This document shows positions 1 to 11,590 of a stretch of DNA of 64,000 bases, piece by piece. A program made the translations under genes and the position numbers. The stretch lies in assembly GCA_033807775.1 (NCBI GenBank), contig CM066325.1, positions 15,743,301-15,807,300 on the forward strand, given 5' to 3'. This stretch comes from Saussurea involucrata. Its lineage: Eukaryota > Streptophyta > Magnoliopsida > Asterales > Asteraceae. The notes below the pieces were generated by a model. The model ran no database searches. It was not told the DNA's origin and saw nothing but the letters and a program-made list of their open reading frames with translations. How positions within the stretch are numbered: the first letter of the stretch is position 1; each line of letters opens with the position of its first letter.

Positions 1-433
1 TTGTTGAAAAGAGCTTTGGTACGGTAAGATGGTTGATACCGGATTTGATATATCTGTTAATATTTTAGTTGTTAAATTTTAATTTGATTTGAATATTCTC
101 ACTAGGCGAAAGCCTAATGTTTCAAGTTGAATTTTCTTACCAGGTACAAGTTCCGGGAAATAAGCGGGATGTGCGTTGAGAGCATTTGGAAAGACTCAGA
201 ATTGAATTAACAGAGGATCTAGATATTCTTTTGGTGCTTTTGGGGACTGATGATTAGATAACCTAGTTAATCTAATTATGATGTATGATTTGATTAATAG
301 GTTATTTGATTTAGAAGCTATTGTTTATAGAAAATCTTGATGTATGATCCTCTTGTTATATAAGTTTGAAGTTTATTGTCATAACTTGTGGAATTTTTAA
401 GATTTAAATTAGCCCTGTTTTTAGGGTGTTACA
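1..433 (+). repeat. 5' LTR of G1, 3' portion only
   Basis: It matches 6193-6625 with only a handful of substitutions and ends in ...GGGTGTTACA, the shared LTR terminus of this family. The rest of the LTR lies upstream of the window. Confidence 0.9.
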
Positions 434-435
434 AT

Positions 436-448
436 ACGGTATCAGAGC
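436..448 (+). promoter_or_regulatory. Primer binding site of G1, degenerate
   Basis: CGGTATCAGAGC, two bases after the LTR end, is complementary to the 3' end of initiator tRNA-Met apart from one mismatch to TGGTATCAGAGC. Confidence 0.75.
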
Positions 449-3400
449 AATAGTTTAAGCGAACTAAGTATGCTGATGAGATACTTAGACTTAAGCTGAG
501 ATGAATTAAGTTATGACTTGTGAGATTTGGGTAGAAATACTAAGACGGGATAGTCTTAGAGTCAACGGAAATACGTGAAATTAGTACTGTGATAATGGTA
601 ACAAGGATTCTCATGTATGATATGTTCACAATTTCAATTAGCTACTGTTATTATGAATTTATTGTTACGCGAGCATGCTTATTTCTAAATTGTTACAGTG
701 ACTAACGATCGGTAAAGTACGTTTTGTATAGGGGTATGTGCATAACCATTTCTTATGGTTATCCCTTTAGGTTATAGTAGAACGATGGTGAATATGCCAC
801 CAAAATCCTTTGGAGGACCGATCGGTAAATGATTGGGGGTTGGAAGGACAACCTGGAAATTGGCGGGACTCATGAACGTCCGCCAAGGTAACCTTTAATA
901 GGTGGTTGATGCGTGTATAGATAGAATATGAGATGTTGATCAAGACGAAAATAGTATGACATGGTTGATAAGTGAATCGTGGAATGCATGTATAAGCAAA
1001 CGTCATAAGGCCGAGAGGGCGACCACCGGTCGGAGGTAGAATGTCAATGATAAGTTACGTAAGTAAGATGATTGACCTCGTTGAGTAATTAGCCTTCATT
1101 TGCGAGTAAAGTTTTATGCATGGTGTTCTAGTGTGTGTTACATGAATTTTCATGATTTCAAACCAAATGCATAAATAACAGTTTTAGTCAAGGTTGAATT
1201 AGTATGTGCAAGTGAGTATTTAAAGAAAAGGCAATCCCATTTACGTCGCACAACGAAATTTTGGAGTTGTTACAAAATATTTCTTACTTTACATGAAAAG
1301 TTGATTTGTAGCAAGAAAGCGTTGGCCAGCAAAACATTTAATAACCAACAGGAGTATTGATCTAATAACGTCATATAAATAAGTGGGAGAACCGACTAGC
1401 TTAATTCATGTCGGTAAAACTTTTTCGAACTATTGTTGTATGAAAAGATTTTTATTTAATATATTACCGTCGTAACAACTTTGTTTTGGTTGAGAAAGAT
1501 TGAGTTTACGGAAATTTAATATGCAAACAATTCTCGAGATCGTTGTGCAGTACATTGGAGTCGTGTGAATGTTGGGGTCATGTGTGCCCAAGTTATTCCA
1601 AATGTTGTTATTTAAAATGAGAAAATGTGTGAATTGATTTATGTATCAAGTTGTCATGCATGAAGGCTATGAACTCGCTAGGTCGTAGAGTATTACGCTT
1701 TAAGCTAAGAAAGAACTCCAAGAATGGAGAAGTGTTGGATAAACCTGGGGAAAAAGTTTGTAGTTTTGGTAATTGTGTTAAAATGAGAGATGAACAGTGT
1801 GAGAGTCGAAAGTGGACTTTAGTGTCGGTTGCATAAGAGTCTGTACCATTGTTCGCTGACTAGGAATACAGTTGCCAAGGGACAATTGTGTCCGGAGGAA
1901 AAATTAGGTTCAGTTAAGGACCTTAAGGTTAAGGAAGTGTCGACATGTCAAGTATTGACTTTGAAGTCGATAGTTGTATAAGGTGTATGAGACCTTTCGT
2001 CTGTCATTGGGTGCGGTCTGGGTGCGTCCCGCGTATGCCCGAGCGGACAGGAACAAAGACTGTGAGCGGTACCGGTATGCTATTATGCAAAGGGTATGCG
2101 CAAAGCAATTATTATTGTGTACGCCATGGTTAAGGATTTTGAGTGATTGACGAATAAATCGCTAATGAAAGAAGTCTCGAATTATTGTTGCACAAGCGAA
2201 AGATATGTAGTCAAAAACACGCTTTTAATATTTTTGTGGATGTGCAATATTTATGAGGTATTACGTTTTAAAAATGTGCACATGTGAGTTGGGGGATTTT
2301 GGTAAATTCGACCAGGTAAAGTTTTTTTTTTAAGAGTGGTAAAACTTTGTTTTGGGGCCGATGGCCAATTAAGAGATTAAAAAAAAAGGTAAAGAATTTG
2401 GGTAACAATGTATTTTGGTTTATGTACTCGTGTGCGTGACACATGTTTAACCAAACGTTTATTTTAGCTTTAAAGGCTTGATTGATATTCAAATGAGTAT
2501 TTTGAATGTTTGTCAGTTTTAATGACTCGAGATGGAGTCTTGGTTGTGTTATATGCTTAACTGCATTTTATTTGAATAAGTGTCGGTCTTAAGTGTAAAG
2601 ACTGTTTGATAATTTTCGCGTTTTTAATACCTTAGGAACTAACGAACCTTGGCGAAGTATATACACTGTGAAGTATATAAGAACTGCATATACCTATATA
2701 AATTGACTTCGTTGGGAAAGTAGCAATGAAGGAGTCATAGATTTATTATGCCTCGGAACGTATGCTGCATAATGATCATTGATCTTTGGAGTAGATGGCT
2801 CGGTTTTGAACTCAGTTGAGTCTTAAGAGCATTGACCCGATTTAATAAGCTCGTTGTAGGCTTGGGTTGGGATTACATGGATGGTATTAAAATAGAAGTT
2901 TGCATGATGTGAATGTTTTGGGTATTCTTTTGGATTTAATTATTGTTAAGTCTTAAATCAGAAGAATAAAAGCTGAAGGACCACTTTGTAAGAGTGTTAA
3001 GATTATGAAAGACTGTTGTGTTATAGAAGTGTTTTACTTGCGATGTGGATGGTTTACAAAGGAGAAAGTATTAGGCACAAATGAAGTGAGGTATGGAAAA
3101 TGTTGATCTGTGAAGGATTGTACCGTGTTTTAGTATTGGTTTGGAATCACAAGGAGCTAGTATGAACGAATAAGTTCAAGTTATTTAGCAAATCGAAAGT
3201 GATAGTTCAACTAAAGTTGGGGAGGAGATATTTAGTGAAATAAACTCGGTTAATATGTGTATGAATGATTGTGAGAAACCTGGTCTGTGGTGAAAGGCTA
3301 TGTGTGGAGAATGTACGAGTGAGTATAGGTATCAACTGCCAAGATAAATGTGTCAACTAGTATGTATTATGAAGTTAGAACTAGGAAGCATCTGATGGAA

Positions 3401-4181
3401 GTCTTTTCGGGGATTCCGGATGAAAAGTACCACTTTGTCATTAAAGTTGTTGGGGCATGTAGTTTGTAAGATGGAGTAGTGATATGGCTAATATCGAAAC
3501 AGAATGTCGGAATGGTATTGGGTGTTTACCCAAAGTGATTTTGATTGTGTGAGTTGCTTCCTATGATAGAAAGATTGGACTTAAGAATGTAATCATATTG
3601 CAGGTTCAATAGAGTTATCACTTTTGATGTTCAATACTTTGGTGCTTGGTTGTATTGTGGTTGTGCGATGAGATAGTGATGTGAGGAAGTGATAGCATTC
3701 TATACCGAAGAAACGTATAAGTCATGGATGTAATAATGGACTGCCGTGGTTGTTGAAATATTTAATAGTAACGAGTATGCTTAATTTACAGTGTACGTGG
3801 AAATTTCAGGTAATACATGTTAATGTTATTTTGAGACCTGGAGAGTGAGTTGGGATGATGATGGGGTGAAAGGAAGACTCTTGTTCTTCTCAATCCCATT
3901 GGTTTTAGATGAAGAGAATACTGTAACCGTTAAGCTATAGTGTTGGAGTATTCAGTAGATGTAAAAGAAATACATCGAATGCAGTTCTCGGTGTTACGAG
4001 GATTTGTCTAGAGATCTTAACTGACGTTTTTAGAGAAACTATCCTTTTGGACTGTAGCTGTGTGGTGGATATTCCGTGTAAACAAGAGAGAAATGATAAC
4101 GGTATGCTAGACTAAGAAATAGTCAAACATGGATTTGATGATAACAATTACTCTAAGAGGATTGGTTTACAGGTATATCAT
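449..4181 (+). other. Degenerate internal region of G1 without intact genes
   Basis: No ORF longer than about 95 codons and no gag, protease or RT motif is readable. The stretch around 1530-1990 is clearly homologous at DNA level to the minus strand of 12200-11720 inside element A, so this interior is shared by two elements with different LTRs. Nothing else supportable is seen. Confidence 0.6.
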
Positions 4182-4469
4182 TTGGATCTTCCAGAATTGA
4201 GAGGGGTACATAATACCTTCCAAGTATGTTATCCTCGGAAATGTTTGGCCGAAGAGGAAGATGTGATTTCACTCACTGGTGTGAGAGTAGATGAAAAGAG
4301 TCGCAGTGTGGAAGAACCAGAGGCAATTTTGGAAAGATTAGTTAGGAAGCTACGTAGTGGTAAAGAAGTAGCTATGTTGAAAGTTCAGTGGAAACACCAC
4401 CGAGGTAGTAATGTAACTTTAGAGTCGAAAAAGAGTATGAGGGATAGATATCCTCATTTGTTTACCTGA
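4182..4469 (+). pseudogene. C-terminal end of a Ty3/gypsy polyprotein (integrase tail)
   Basis: The 95-residue frame reads like the extreme C-terminus of plant gypsy integrases: DLPELRGVHNTFQV (normally DLPPELSGIHNTFHV), YPRKCLAEEE, VRVDEKSRSVEEP, VQWKHHRGS and a final RDRYPHLF just before the stop. The reading frame runs in from upstream, so the first methionine is not a true start. Everything N-terminal (gag, protease, RT, RNase H, integrase catalytic core) is missing or unreadable. It marks the strand of G1 and cannot act alone. Confidence 0.85.
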
Positions 4470-4497
4470 CTTTGATTTCGAGGACGAAATCATTTTC

Positions 4498-4511
4498 AAG
4501 TTGGGGAGTAT
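4498..4511 (+). promoter_or_regulatory. Polypurine tract of G1
   Basis: AAGTTGGGGAGTAT abuts the TG of the 3' LTR, the expected position of the plus-strand primer. Confidence 0.75.
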
Positions 4512-5204
4512 TGTAACATCCTAAATCTTCGTTATTATTATTATTATAATAAGATTGTGATGTATTTGTATTTGGAGTAACCTTGAATTATATAAAGTAT
4601 TATAATTCAATTAGGGTTAAAATACAAATGTTGAAAGTTTAAAGATTCTTTTAGGAAATATTAAACTTGAGGGTTTGTTGTGTCATTTCTTTGAAAGTTT
4701 GGGGTGTATGTTGGAAATTGGGCTTATGACTCATCATTTTATTGAGGTGTCAAGTAGAGAAAAATCAGTATTATGAATACTGATTTATTTTGGTTAATTG
4801 CTTCACAAAAAGGAAATAGAATTAGAACAGAGAGAATAGAGATAACGAGAGAGAGAGCGAGAAAGAAGAAGGCAGAAGAAAGAAAAGTTTGATTTTGGAA
4901 GAATTGTGGTAAGGAAATCTGATTTTCTTCTATTAATTTCTTAATCTAAGTGGTGTATTAAGCTATAAATCATTTGTTCAGATTTGGATTAAGCTGAGAA
5001 GAGTTTTTGTGAAGAACACTGTGTCCAGAAAACTGATAAGGTGAGTTTATTTAATCTTCTTAAAATTAAGCAATTAGAATTGAAATTGATATGTTATACT
5101 GGTGTTTAAACATGATGGTATGACTTAATTGAGAAATGGTAGGCTTAATGAGATGAATTTATGAACTGACTTAATGAAGAAGACGAATGAACAATGTTTG
5201 CGAA

Positions 5205-5430
5205 AAGTGAGAATTTCGCAACAGTTGGTTGCGCAAAGTGTTAGAATTCGCAAGCATGGCTTGCGAGTTTTGAAGAATTCGCAAGCGTGGCTTGTGAATT
5301 TTGGAGAAACTCGCAGCAGTGGGTTGCGAGAATTAAGAAATTCGCAGCTTTGGCTTGCGAGAATTAAGAAATTCGCAGCTTTGGCTTGCGAAAATTTTAG
5401 CTTTTCGCTACAGTGGCGTGCGATTTTTGT
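5205..5430 (+). repeat. Hairpin array, TTCGCAA...TTGCGA type, in the G1 LTR
   Basis: About seven imperfect units of roughly 33 bases each pair a CGCA arm with a TGCG arm across a short loop (for example TTCGCAAGCATGGCTTGCGA). Loops and flanks vary but the arms stay complementary. Confidence 0.75.
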
Positions 5431-5936
5431 GGACTTTCATTAGCAGTTTGAGGCTTTTATGTGGAATGCAATCTGATATTTATATGCTATTTGTTATATG
5501 ATTATAACTTAGATTATGATATGAAAGCCATGTTATGAAAAATTGTAAGAGACTTATTTGTGAGTCTGATCATATAGTTAACATTTGAGATGTTGATCCC
5601 CGAGGCTAATTGGCAAAACTGGGGATAATTGTTGTAATTAATATTCTGTATATAAATATATAGAATATATGATATATCGTACATCTTTAGTATACGATAG
5701 AAAGGGTGATGATACACAGTTATTGTGTTACGTTGGCTAGCAATATTCATCCGGTCGTGGGGGCATTTAGTACGGTCTAATGGAAACCGTTTACTAGCCA
5801 TTGACCATTGGGATGTTATTTCTAGTTGTTGGAGTGAATCTTGAATCATCTGTGAGGGCCCTTGTTGTTGATCGCGATATAGAAATAAAATTCCATTTGG
5901 GGGCCAGTGTTTCAAGGTGGTGAGAAAGTGAAATAT

Positions 5937-6131
5937 GGAATAGGCAGACATCGAGTTTGTAATTCCCATTTCAGACGGAAGATTTGAGATCTTCAATTTT
6001 TAGGGAAGTTCAGAGATAGGCATAAAGTAATTTGTAATCTCTACTTCCGGACTAAGAAATAAGCAGGTATAGAAACTGTAATTTCTTTGGATGGGGAGTT
6101 ACTTATAATCTGGTATGATTTATAGTAACTC
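5937..6131 (+). repeat. Four hairpin cassettes with different but self-complementary arms
   Basis: Units share a core like ATAGGCATAAAGTAATTTGTAAT but have different arms: GGAAT/ATTCC (5937-5966), AGAGAT/ATCTCT with outer GGAAGT/ACTTCC (6003-6048), AAGAAAT/ATTTCTT (6054-6087) and GAGTTACT/AGTAACTC (6096-6131). The same cassettes recur in D, E and at 63660-64000. Confidence 0.8.
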
Positions 6132-6625
6132 TTGTTGATATTATTGCGACTAGATGAATTAGTCATAAGGATGAGAATTGGGTGGATTCCTGTTGTTGAA
6201 AAGAGCTTTGGTACGGTAAGATGGTTGATAACGGATTTGATATATCTGTTAATATTTTAGTTGTTAAATTTTAATTTGATTTGAATATTCTCACTAGGCG
6301 AAAGACTAATGTTTCAAGTTGAATTTTCTTACCGGGCACAAGTTCCGGGAAATAAGCGGGATGTGCGTTGAGAGCATTTGGAAAGACTCAGAATTGAATT
6401 AACAGAGGATCTAGATATTCTTTTGGTGCTTTTGGGGACTGATGATTAGATAACCTAGTTAATCTAATTATGATGTATGATTTGATTAATAGGTTATTTG
6501 ATTTAGAAGTTATTGTTTATAGAAAATCTTGATGTATGATCCTCTTGTTATATAAGTTTGAAGTTTATTGTCATAACTTGTGGAATTTTTAAGGTTTAAA
6601 TTAGCCCTGTTTTTAGGGTGTTACA

Positions 6626-8787
6626 ACTCGGAATGAAGAGCAAATAGACCAAGCCAAAGGAAACCACAACATAGACTTACGCGGTTTAGCCCGCGACTTG
6701 AAACCGCGGCATAAACCGCGCAAGCCTCTGATCGATTAAAGCCAAACAGAGCCTTCCGCGGCTTTGCCCTCGACTTACAACCCGCGGCTCAAACCGCGTG
6801 GTTCATCCTGTTCGTCCTATCAGCTATTTTCGTTCTTTATTGCTTTCCAGTTGTGTTCCAATAAGGGTTCTTTCTATTAGAGATTGATACCAATACAGGC
6901 AATACTAGTTTACATAGTTATCTCTTATTTAGTTTAGCTATAAATAGGACTAACAGGTTTCATTGTTTTTCATTCTGAATTATTATTGATTAATCAATCT
7001 TTTAGGGTTTTATCTCTAGTTTAAGAGTTTTCTCTTATTTTCCGGGTTCTACGCTTGTAGACTTTTGATAACGCCACTTTTTGGCGTTATTTTCGGTCCT
7101 AAAACCAATGAGATTGGCCTGTATTTAAGCAAAGAAGCGGAATTTTATGGTTTATTTAGTGGAATGTGCAGGTTCTTTAACAGGTAGTAATCCTCGAGAA
7201 AAGAAGCTAAAAAGAGCCCCAAAAGAGCCAAAACGAAGCCCAACGGAAGCCCGAGATCCAAGCCCAAGACCCGCGACTGAACAAAGACCCGAACCGTGAA
7301 CCAGAAACCGACCCAGAAGCATTCTGAAGACCGGGCGACTTGCCACGCGACTTGCAAGTCGCGTGACAGGTCGCGTAACCCTCTGTTGTGCGACTTTCAG
7401 CTATGTTATTCCGGGTTTAGGTCATTATTCGATATCCAGTTTTTCGAGACACGACGGCAGCAGCTTTATGGGCGATTTTCAGAGCCTTTTCGGAGACTTT
7501 GGAGCCACAATAGAGGACGATTCGAGGAGACGTTCACGATACGAATTGGATTAAAGCGGATAGAAGGGAGTTCATCATTACATCTTTCAAGTTCACGTTT
7601 ATCATGTTTTCACATACTTTTTCATCTCCTTTTCTTATGTTTTTATTCCCCAACATCATGAACAAACTTTAAGATGTTGGGGGTTGGATTGAATTAGGTT
7701 TGAACATATGAACGGATGACGAATGACTTTTATCAGTTTTTCCCTGTTTAATGAAGCATGTGATTTTGTTCTTAATGCTTGTGTGAATCTGGCCAATTTA
7801 CATTTGATTTGTTGTTAGCAATTAAGTTCGAGAGAATTGATTGTTACTTAGAACTAGGAATTGCATGCCTAAGGTGAGAAACTGGTGATAGAGATATACC
7901 AGGTAAGCCTTAGTCCTAATTGAACCATTTAGGTTGAGATCGAGAGATAAAATCTATACGTTCGAAATAAATCTTGCGCTTAATGTGTTTTGAAATCCAT
8001 AGGTCGAGATCGAGAGATAAAACCTGTCCTTTTCAAAATAAAACCCGTTGTTGCTCGAGAGAGAACAACGGTGATTTTAGAGATTGGGTATTCATTAAGG
8101 GGATTAACTGGTAATCGTTAGAAGTCGAGTGTTCGTACGTGAAAACCTTAGGATTTCCAACCCTCAACTGTTTTCTCTATCTGAAGTTTACTATGTTATT
8201 TGTTGTTCCGGTTGTGATTTACTTTAGTTGCAATTAATTATATAATATAAACCATCTCTCAATTTCGGCAGTTCAGTTAATAGTGATTATAGTAATTGTG
8301 ATACTTAGTTCCTAGTTCCCGTGGATTCGATACTCGTACTTACCGTACGTTATTACTTGATTTCGACACCGTACACTTGCGGTAAGATTTAGGGGGGTGT
8401 TAACCCGTCTATCAAAATAAGTAAAGTAAGTAAATAAGTATAGGGGTTGAAAGTGTAAAATTGAATTTTGAAATTCAATTTGTGAGTGTGCCGCGGGACT
8501 CATCCCACCATAGCGGGATCAAAATTTTCATATTATACCCTATCCCGCGATCGCGGGAAAAATGGGTATTTTTGCAAAATTGAAAAAAATGAGTATTTTG
8601 GTAAGTCAAAGTCAAACTTTAGGTATTTTAATTAAATTTCCTATTACATAAACTGATAAAAGTGAATCCCTAAAAAAAATATTCAATAAAAATCACATTT
8701 GATGATATGTAATTTTATTAAATAAATTCAAACGAAAACTAAGGAGTACACGTAACAATTAGGAGGATTTGTGATTGTAGTACTTAT
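6626..8787. other. TE-derived non-coding sequence, family not resolved
   Basis: No gene is readable. It contains GC-rich palindromes (CCGCGG clusters at 6680-6800, CGCGACTTGCAAGTCGCG at 7347-7364, CGCGATCGCG near 8545), a TATA-like CTATAAATAGG at 6938, a perfect small hairpin ATAACGCC/GGCGTTAT at 7068-7088, and text near 8310-8400 resembling the leader of gypsy elements. It is probably several LTR fragments, but I found no target duplication to delimit any of them. Confidence 0.4.
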
Positions 8788-9701
8788 GGGTGCGTTTGGT
8801 ACGCAAACTAGATGGGACGGGACGGGACAAAAAAAATAGTCCCATGTTTGGCATGCCATGGGACAAGAATGAGGTTGGACAACATGGGACAAAATCTGAT
8901 TTTCATGGGACTATTTTTAAGTTTTTTTGTTCCACCAAAATTGGTGGAACAACATGGGACAACAAGAAAAATTACAATTTTACCCAAATTAAACCATCAG
9001 ATACCTTTTCACACCTCCACTCCTCCTTGTTTCACGACTTCTTCTTCATCCCTCTGCTATCGTTCACGACAAGAAGAAAAATTACAATTTTATCGATCGA
9101 GTTCTTCACTTCTCCAATTTTTTATTTCTAGGTCACTGATTTCCTTGAAATCAAGACCATCATCGCCTCTGCTATCGTTCACGACTTCTTCCTTTGAATC
9201 GTTACCCCACTCAATTTCTCCAGGTACGATTTCATGTTTTAATTAGGTTTCGATTACGATTTCTACAGGTACGGTTTAGACTGTTTGTATTTTGATTTTC
9301 ATGTTGTCGATTAGGGTTTCGATTTTGATTTCTCTAGGCACGATTTAGATTGTTTTTATTTCGATTTTCAAGTTTTTGATTAGGATTTCGACTTTGATTT
9401 CTCCAGCCATCAATTTCCAACTGTTAATTTGGTTCTTAATTTTCTCCAGCCATCAATTTCAGGGTGACGTTGTTATGTCGAGAAGGAGATGAGAAGAAAA
9501 TTGCATATTTCAATTTTTTGGTTCTGTGAAAATCTGCTACAAGGGGCAATTGGGTCATTTCAATAGCAAGATAGACATTTACTCCAGTTTTGTTCTAGTC
9601 CTACCAAACATAGGACAGACAATTAGTTCTGTCCTGTCCAGTTTTGTCCCGTCCCGTCCCATCCTGTGCTGTCCCATCCAGTCTGCGTACCAAACGCTAC
9701 C
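8788..9701. mobile_element. PIF/Harbinger-type MITE (914 bp)
   Basis: The terminal inverted repeats GGGTGCGTTTGGTACGCA and its complement (TGCGTACCAAACGCTACC) extend inward through GGGACGGGAC-type repeats on both sides. The flanks are TAT on each side. A related element at 52245-53150 has a clean TTA duplication, which supports the Harbinger assignment. Open frames inside are low-complexity and not gene-like. Confidence 0.8.
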
Positions 9702-9871
9702 TATAGGACTTATTAATTTAAGAGCTCTATATAAAAAAAAGAAATGCGAATGTGCGTACAATATTTATAATTATCAAATAAACTAATTTTTATTGCAAAC
9801 GAACCGGGTAATGTTTATTTGTCAATAAATTTTTATGTTTTTATAATTTTTAGGTTTGCAAAATAATTAAT

Positions 9872-10218
9872 TGTAAAATCCCACATTGGTTGGGAAGAGA
9901 AACGATTTGTTACCTTCTCTATCAGACGCGTTTTATAATCGTGCATTCAGATGTGTGAATAAAACGGACAATATCTGGTACGGTTGCCCTGCAATGTTAC
10001 AAATGGTATCAGAGCCGCGAACCGAACTGGTGTGTCAGCGAGGACGCTGGGCTCCCAACGGGGGTGGATTGTAAAATCCCACATTGGTTGGGAGGGGAAC
10101 AAATGTTGCCTTATAAAAGGGACTTGATGCCTCCTCTATCAGACGCGTTTTAAAACAGTGAGTTCAGGAGTGTGGACAAAGCGGACAATATCGGATACGG
10201 TTGGCCTGAGATATTACG
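9872..10218 (+). mobile_element. TRIM (miniature LTR retrotransposon), 347 bp, TSD TTAAT
   Basis: The LTRs at 9872-10001 and 10070-10218 begin TGTAAAATCCCACATTGG. They flank a 68-bp interior with a primer site (TGGTATCAGAGCC, 10004-10016) and a polypurine tract (AACGGGGGTGGAT). TTAAT repeats at 9867-9871 and 10219-10223. The 5' LTR lacks the segment that holds TTATAAAAGGG in the 3' LTR, so it has lost its TATA region. Confidence 0.92.
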
Positions 10219-10225
10219 TTAATAT

Positions 10226-10519
10226 ATCAGAGGCATCGACTAGACGCGGTCCTATGTACAAGCTACGGAGAGACATCTAAAACTCTTGATCATTGTGTCA
10301 CGAGGTACAAAAATGTTAAGACTGTTTGTGATTTGGTTTTGAAATGGTGAGGCTCAATATCTATTCAAGAAGCACGACGATGGAAATTTTAAAGCTTCAA
10401 GGGTCCATCTATTTTACTCCTTGGTTGAAGAATATTTGCCAAGCAACTATCTTGGGCCACGAGCCACCTAATTTGGGGTCATAGTAACACTATTGCATTT
10501 AGTAAAAAGTCATCTTTGG
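10226..10519 (+). pseudogene. LINE remnant, left part, split by element A
   Basis: A frame near 10280 reads TLDHCVTRYKNVKTVCDLVLKW, in pattern like the zinc-binding region after the reverse transcriptase of plant LINEs (C...H...C spacing, VW/LKW ending), then stops. The T-rich sequence resumes right after element A at 34309-34640 like a LINE 3' untranslated end. The assignment rests on this short similarity only. Confidence 0.4.
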
Positions 10520-11173
10520 ATACATGTAACAACCCAACTCGAAAATGAAGCTTAAACAACAAGAATTAACAACTCGCCAAAATGGCTCCGGAATACAACC
10601 ATAAACATACAAGGTTTGCGGAACAACCCAATGCACAACTAAGATTTCTACGATACTAAACCTGACATACTAAAATATGTTGACTTCCTTCTAGACCCAA
10701 GCTTCGCTCTCACGCATTCTCCTTGCCCTTACTAGAGCCTTCTACTAGTGCTTACCTAAAAAGGGTTTAATTTTTGAAAAACGAGGGTTAGACCATGAGG
10801 TCTAGTGACCTCCCTCCACAGTTTGATGACATACATTTAAAGCAGTTTGTAACTTTCAAATATAACACCTTTAATCAAAGCTTTCAGATAACTCTACTCA
10901 TGTAAATGGCACACTGAAGTCACTCAGAAGCGACAACGTGCCAGTCTCACACTGCCTTACTGGGTCACACCTCCCATGGCATAAATGGGACACCCCCGGT
11001 ATGAGCACTGGCGGGCCACACCCCCCGACTTAGCCGATTTACATCCAACAACAATGTATGCATACATCACAAATAAACTTTCATACAAGCAACATCATGT
11101 GATAAAACATGGAATTTCTACTCATTTACTTACTTCGGAAAACACGTTTTAAAACACGTATTTTTAGTTAGAA

Positions 11174-11190
11174 AAACTCACCTGGTGCTC
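11174..11190 (-). promoter_or_regulatory. Splice-donor consensus in the LTR of A
   Basis: The reverse complement reads CACCAG/GTGAGTTTTT, a near-perfect plant 5' splice site. It is also present in the right LTR copy near 33410-33425 and, in the related family, in G1, D and E. Confidence 0.5.
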
Positions 11191-11269
11191 TTAACGACTC
11201 TTCTTGCTTTACTTTTGACCTTCAAATGGGATACCTGAGTAAGTGGATACAAATAAGTTGACCGGATAC

Positions 11270-11480
11270 TAACTAACCAGACACTAGACTTTCCGGACAC
11301 CAACTATCCGAACACACTCACCGGACACCACACTGTCCGGATGTTACTTACCGGATACCATACTATCCGGACTACCCTTCCCGGACAACTATACTATCCG
11401 GACGGCTACTTATCCGGACAACTATCTAACTATCCGGACACTACGCTATCCGGACAACTAAGCTATCCGGACTGCTTACC
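11270..11480. repeat. TATCCGGACA tandem array in the LTR of A
   Basis: About a dozen short units carry the palindrome TCCGGA (ACTATCCGGACAACT and variants). The counterpart in the right LTR is at 33500-33760. Confidence 0.8.
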
Positions 11481-11590
11481 GAACACTTTGTCCGGGCACC
11501 AGCACAGAGCTTCCCGGACGCGAGGTCTGTGACATTTTGGGATCGAAATCTGCCGTCAAACCCCTCAACCAAAACGATTTCGCGATTTCG

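Larger units (their letters stand above)
1..6625 (+). mobile_element. G1: decayed Ty3/gypsy LTR retrotransposon (5' end outside window)
   Basis: Direct repeats at 1-433 and 6193-6625 are about 98-99% identical over the visible part. A degenerate primer site follows the first repeat, and a polypurine stretch (4498-4511) precedes TGTAACATCC at 4512, the start of the 3' LTR. The text just before it, encoding an integrase tail and then CGAGGACGAAATC, is the usual 3' end of plant chromovirus-type gypsy elements. The internal region is only about 4.1 kb and lacks intact gag, protease, RT and RNase H, so the copy is non-autonomous. Similar flanking LTRs imply fairly recent insertion of an already decayed source copy. 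Confidence 0.85.
4512..6625 (+). repeat. 3' LTR of G1 (2114 bp)
   Basis: It starts TGTAACATCC and ends GGGTGTTACA. The same family gives solo LTR D (reverse), solo LTR E and the LTR at 63112-64000. It contains a leader-like purine-rich stretch, a strong splice-donor consensus at 5040 (AAG/GTGAGT), a TTCGCA hairpin array at 5205-5430 and a set of hairpin cassettes at 5937-6131. Confidence 0.88.
10525..11590 (-). repeat. 3' LTR of A (left end), truncated
   Basis: It matches 21670-22105 plus 33189-33858 of the right LTR. Homology stops after GATTTCGCGAT at 11590, whereas the right LTR continues another 445 bp to its terminus. The first ~445 bp of this LTR (element sense) and the adjoining interior are deleted. 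Confidence 0.85.

Noticed and set aside
1651..2133. Two ORFs of about 61 codons in the G1 interior
   Set aside because: The DNA is shared with A, but the frames are short and broken and match no Gag or Pol motif.
7066..8414. Possible solo LTR with TGATA...TATCA ends
   Set aside because: The five bases outside (ACTTT, AAATA) do not match and no second copy is in the window, so boundaries are unsupported.
8790..9246. Overlapping ORFs of 113 and 144 codons
   Set aside because: They lie wholly inside a MITE, are low in complexity and match no family.
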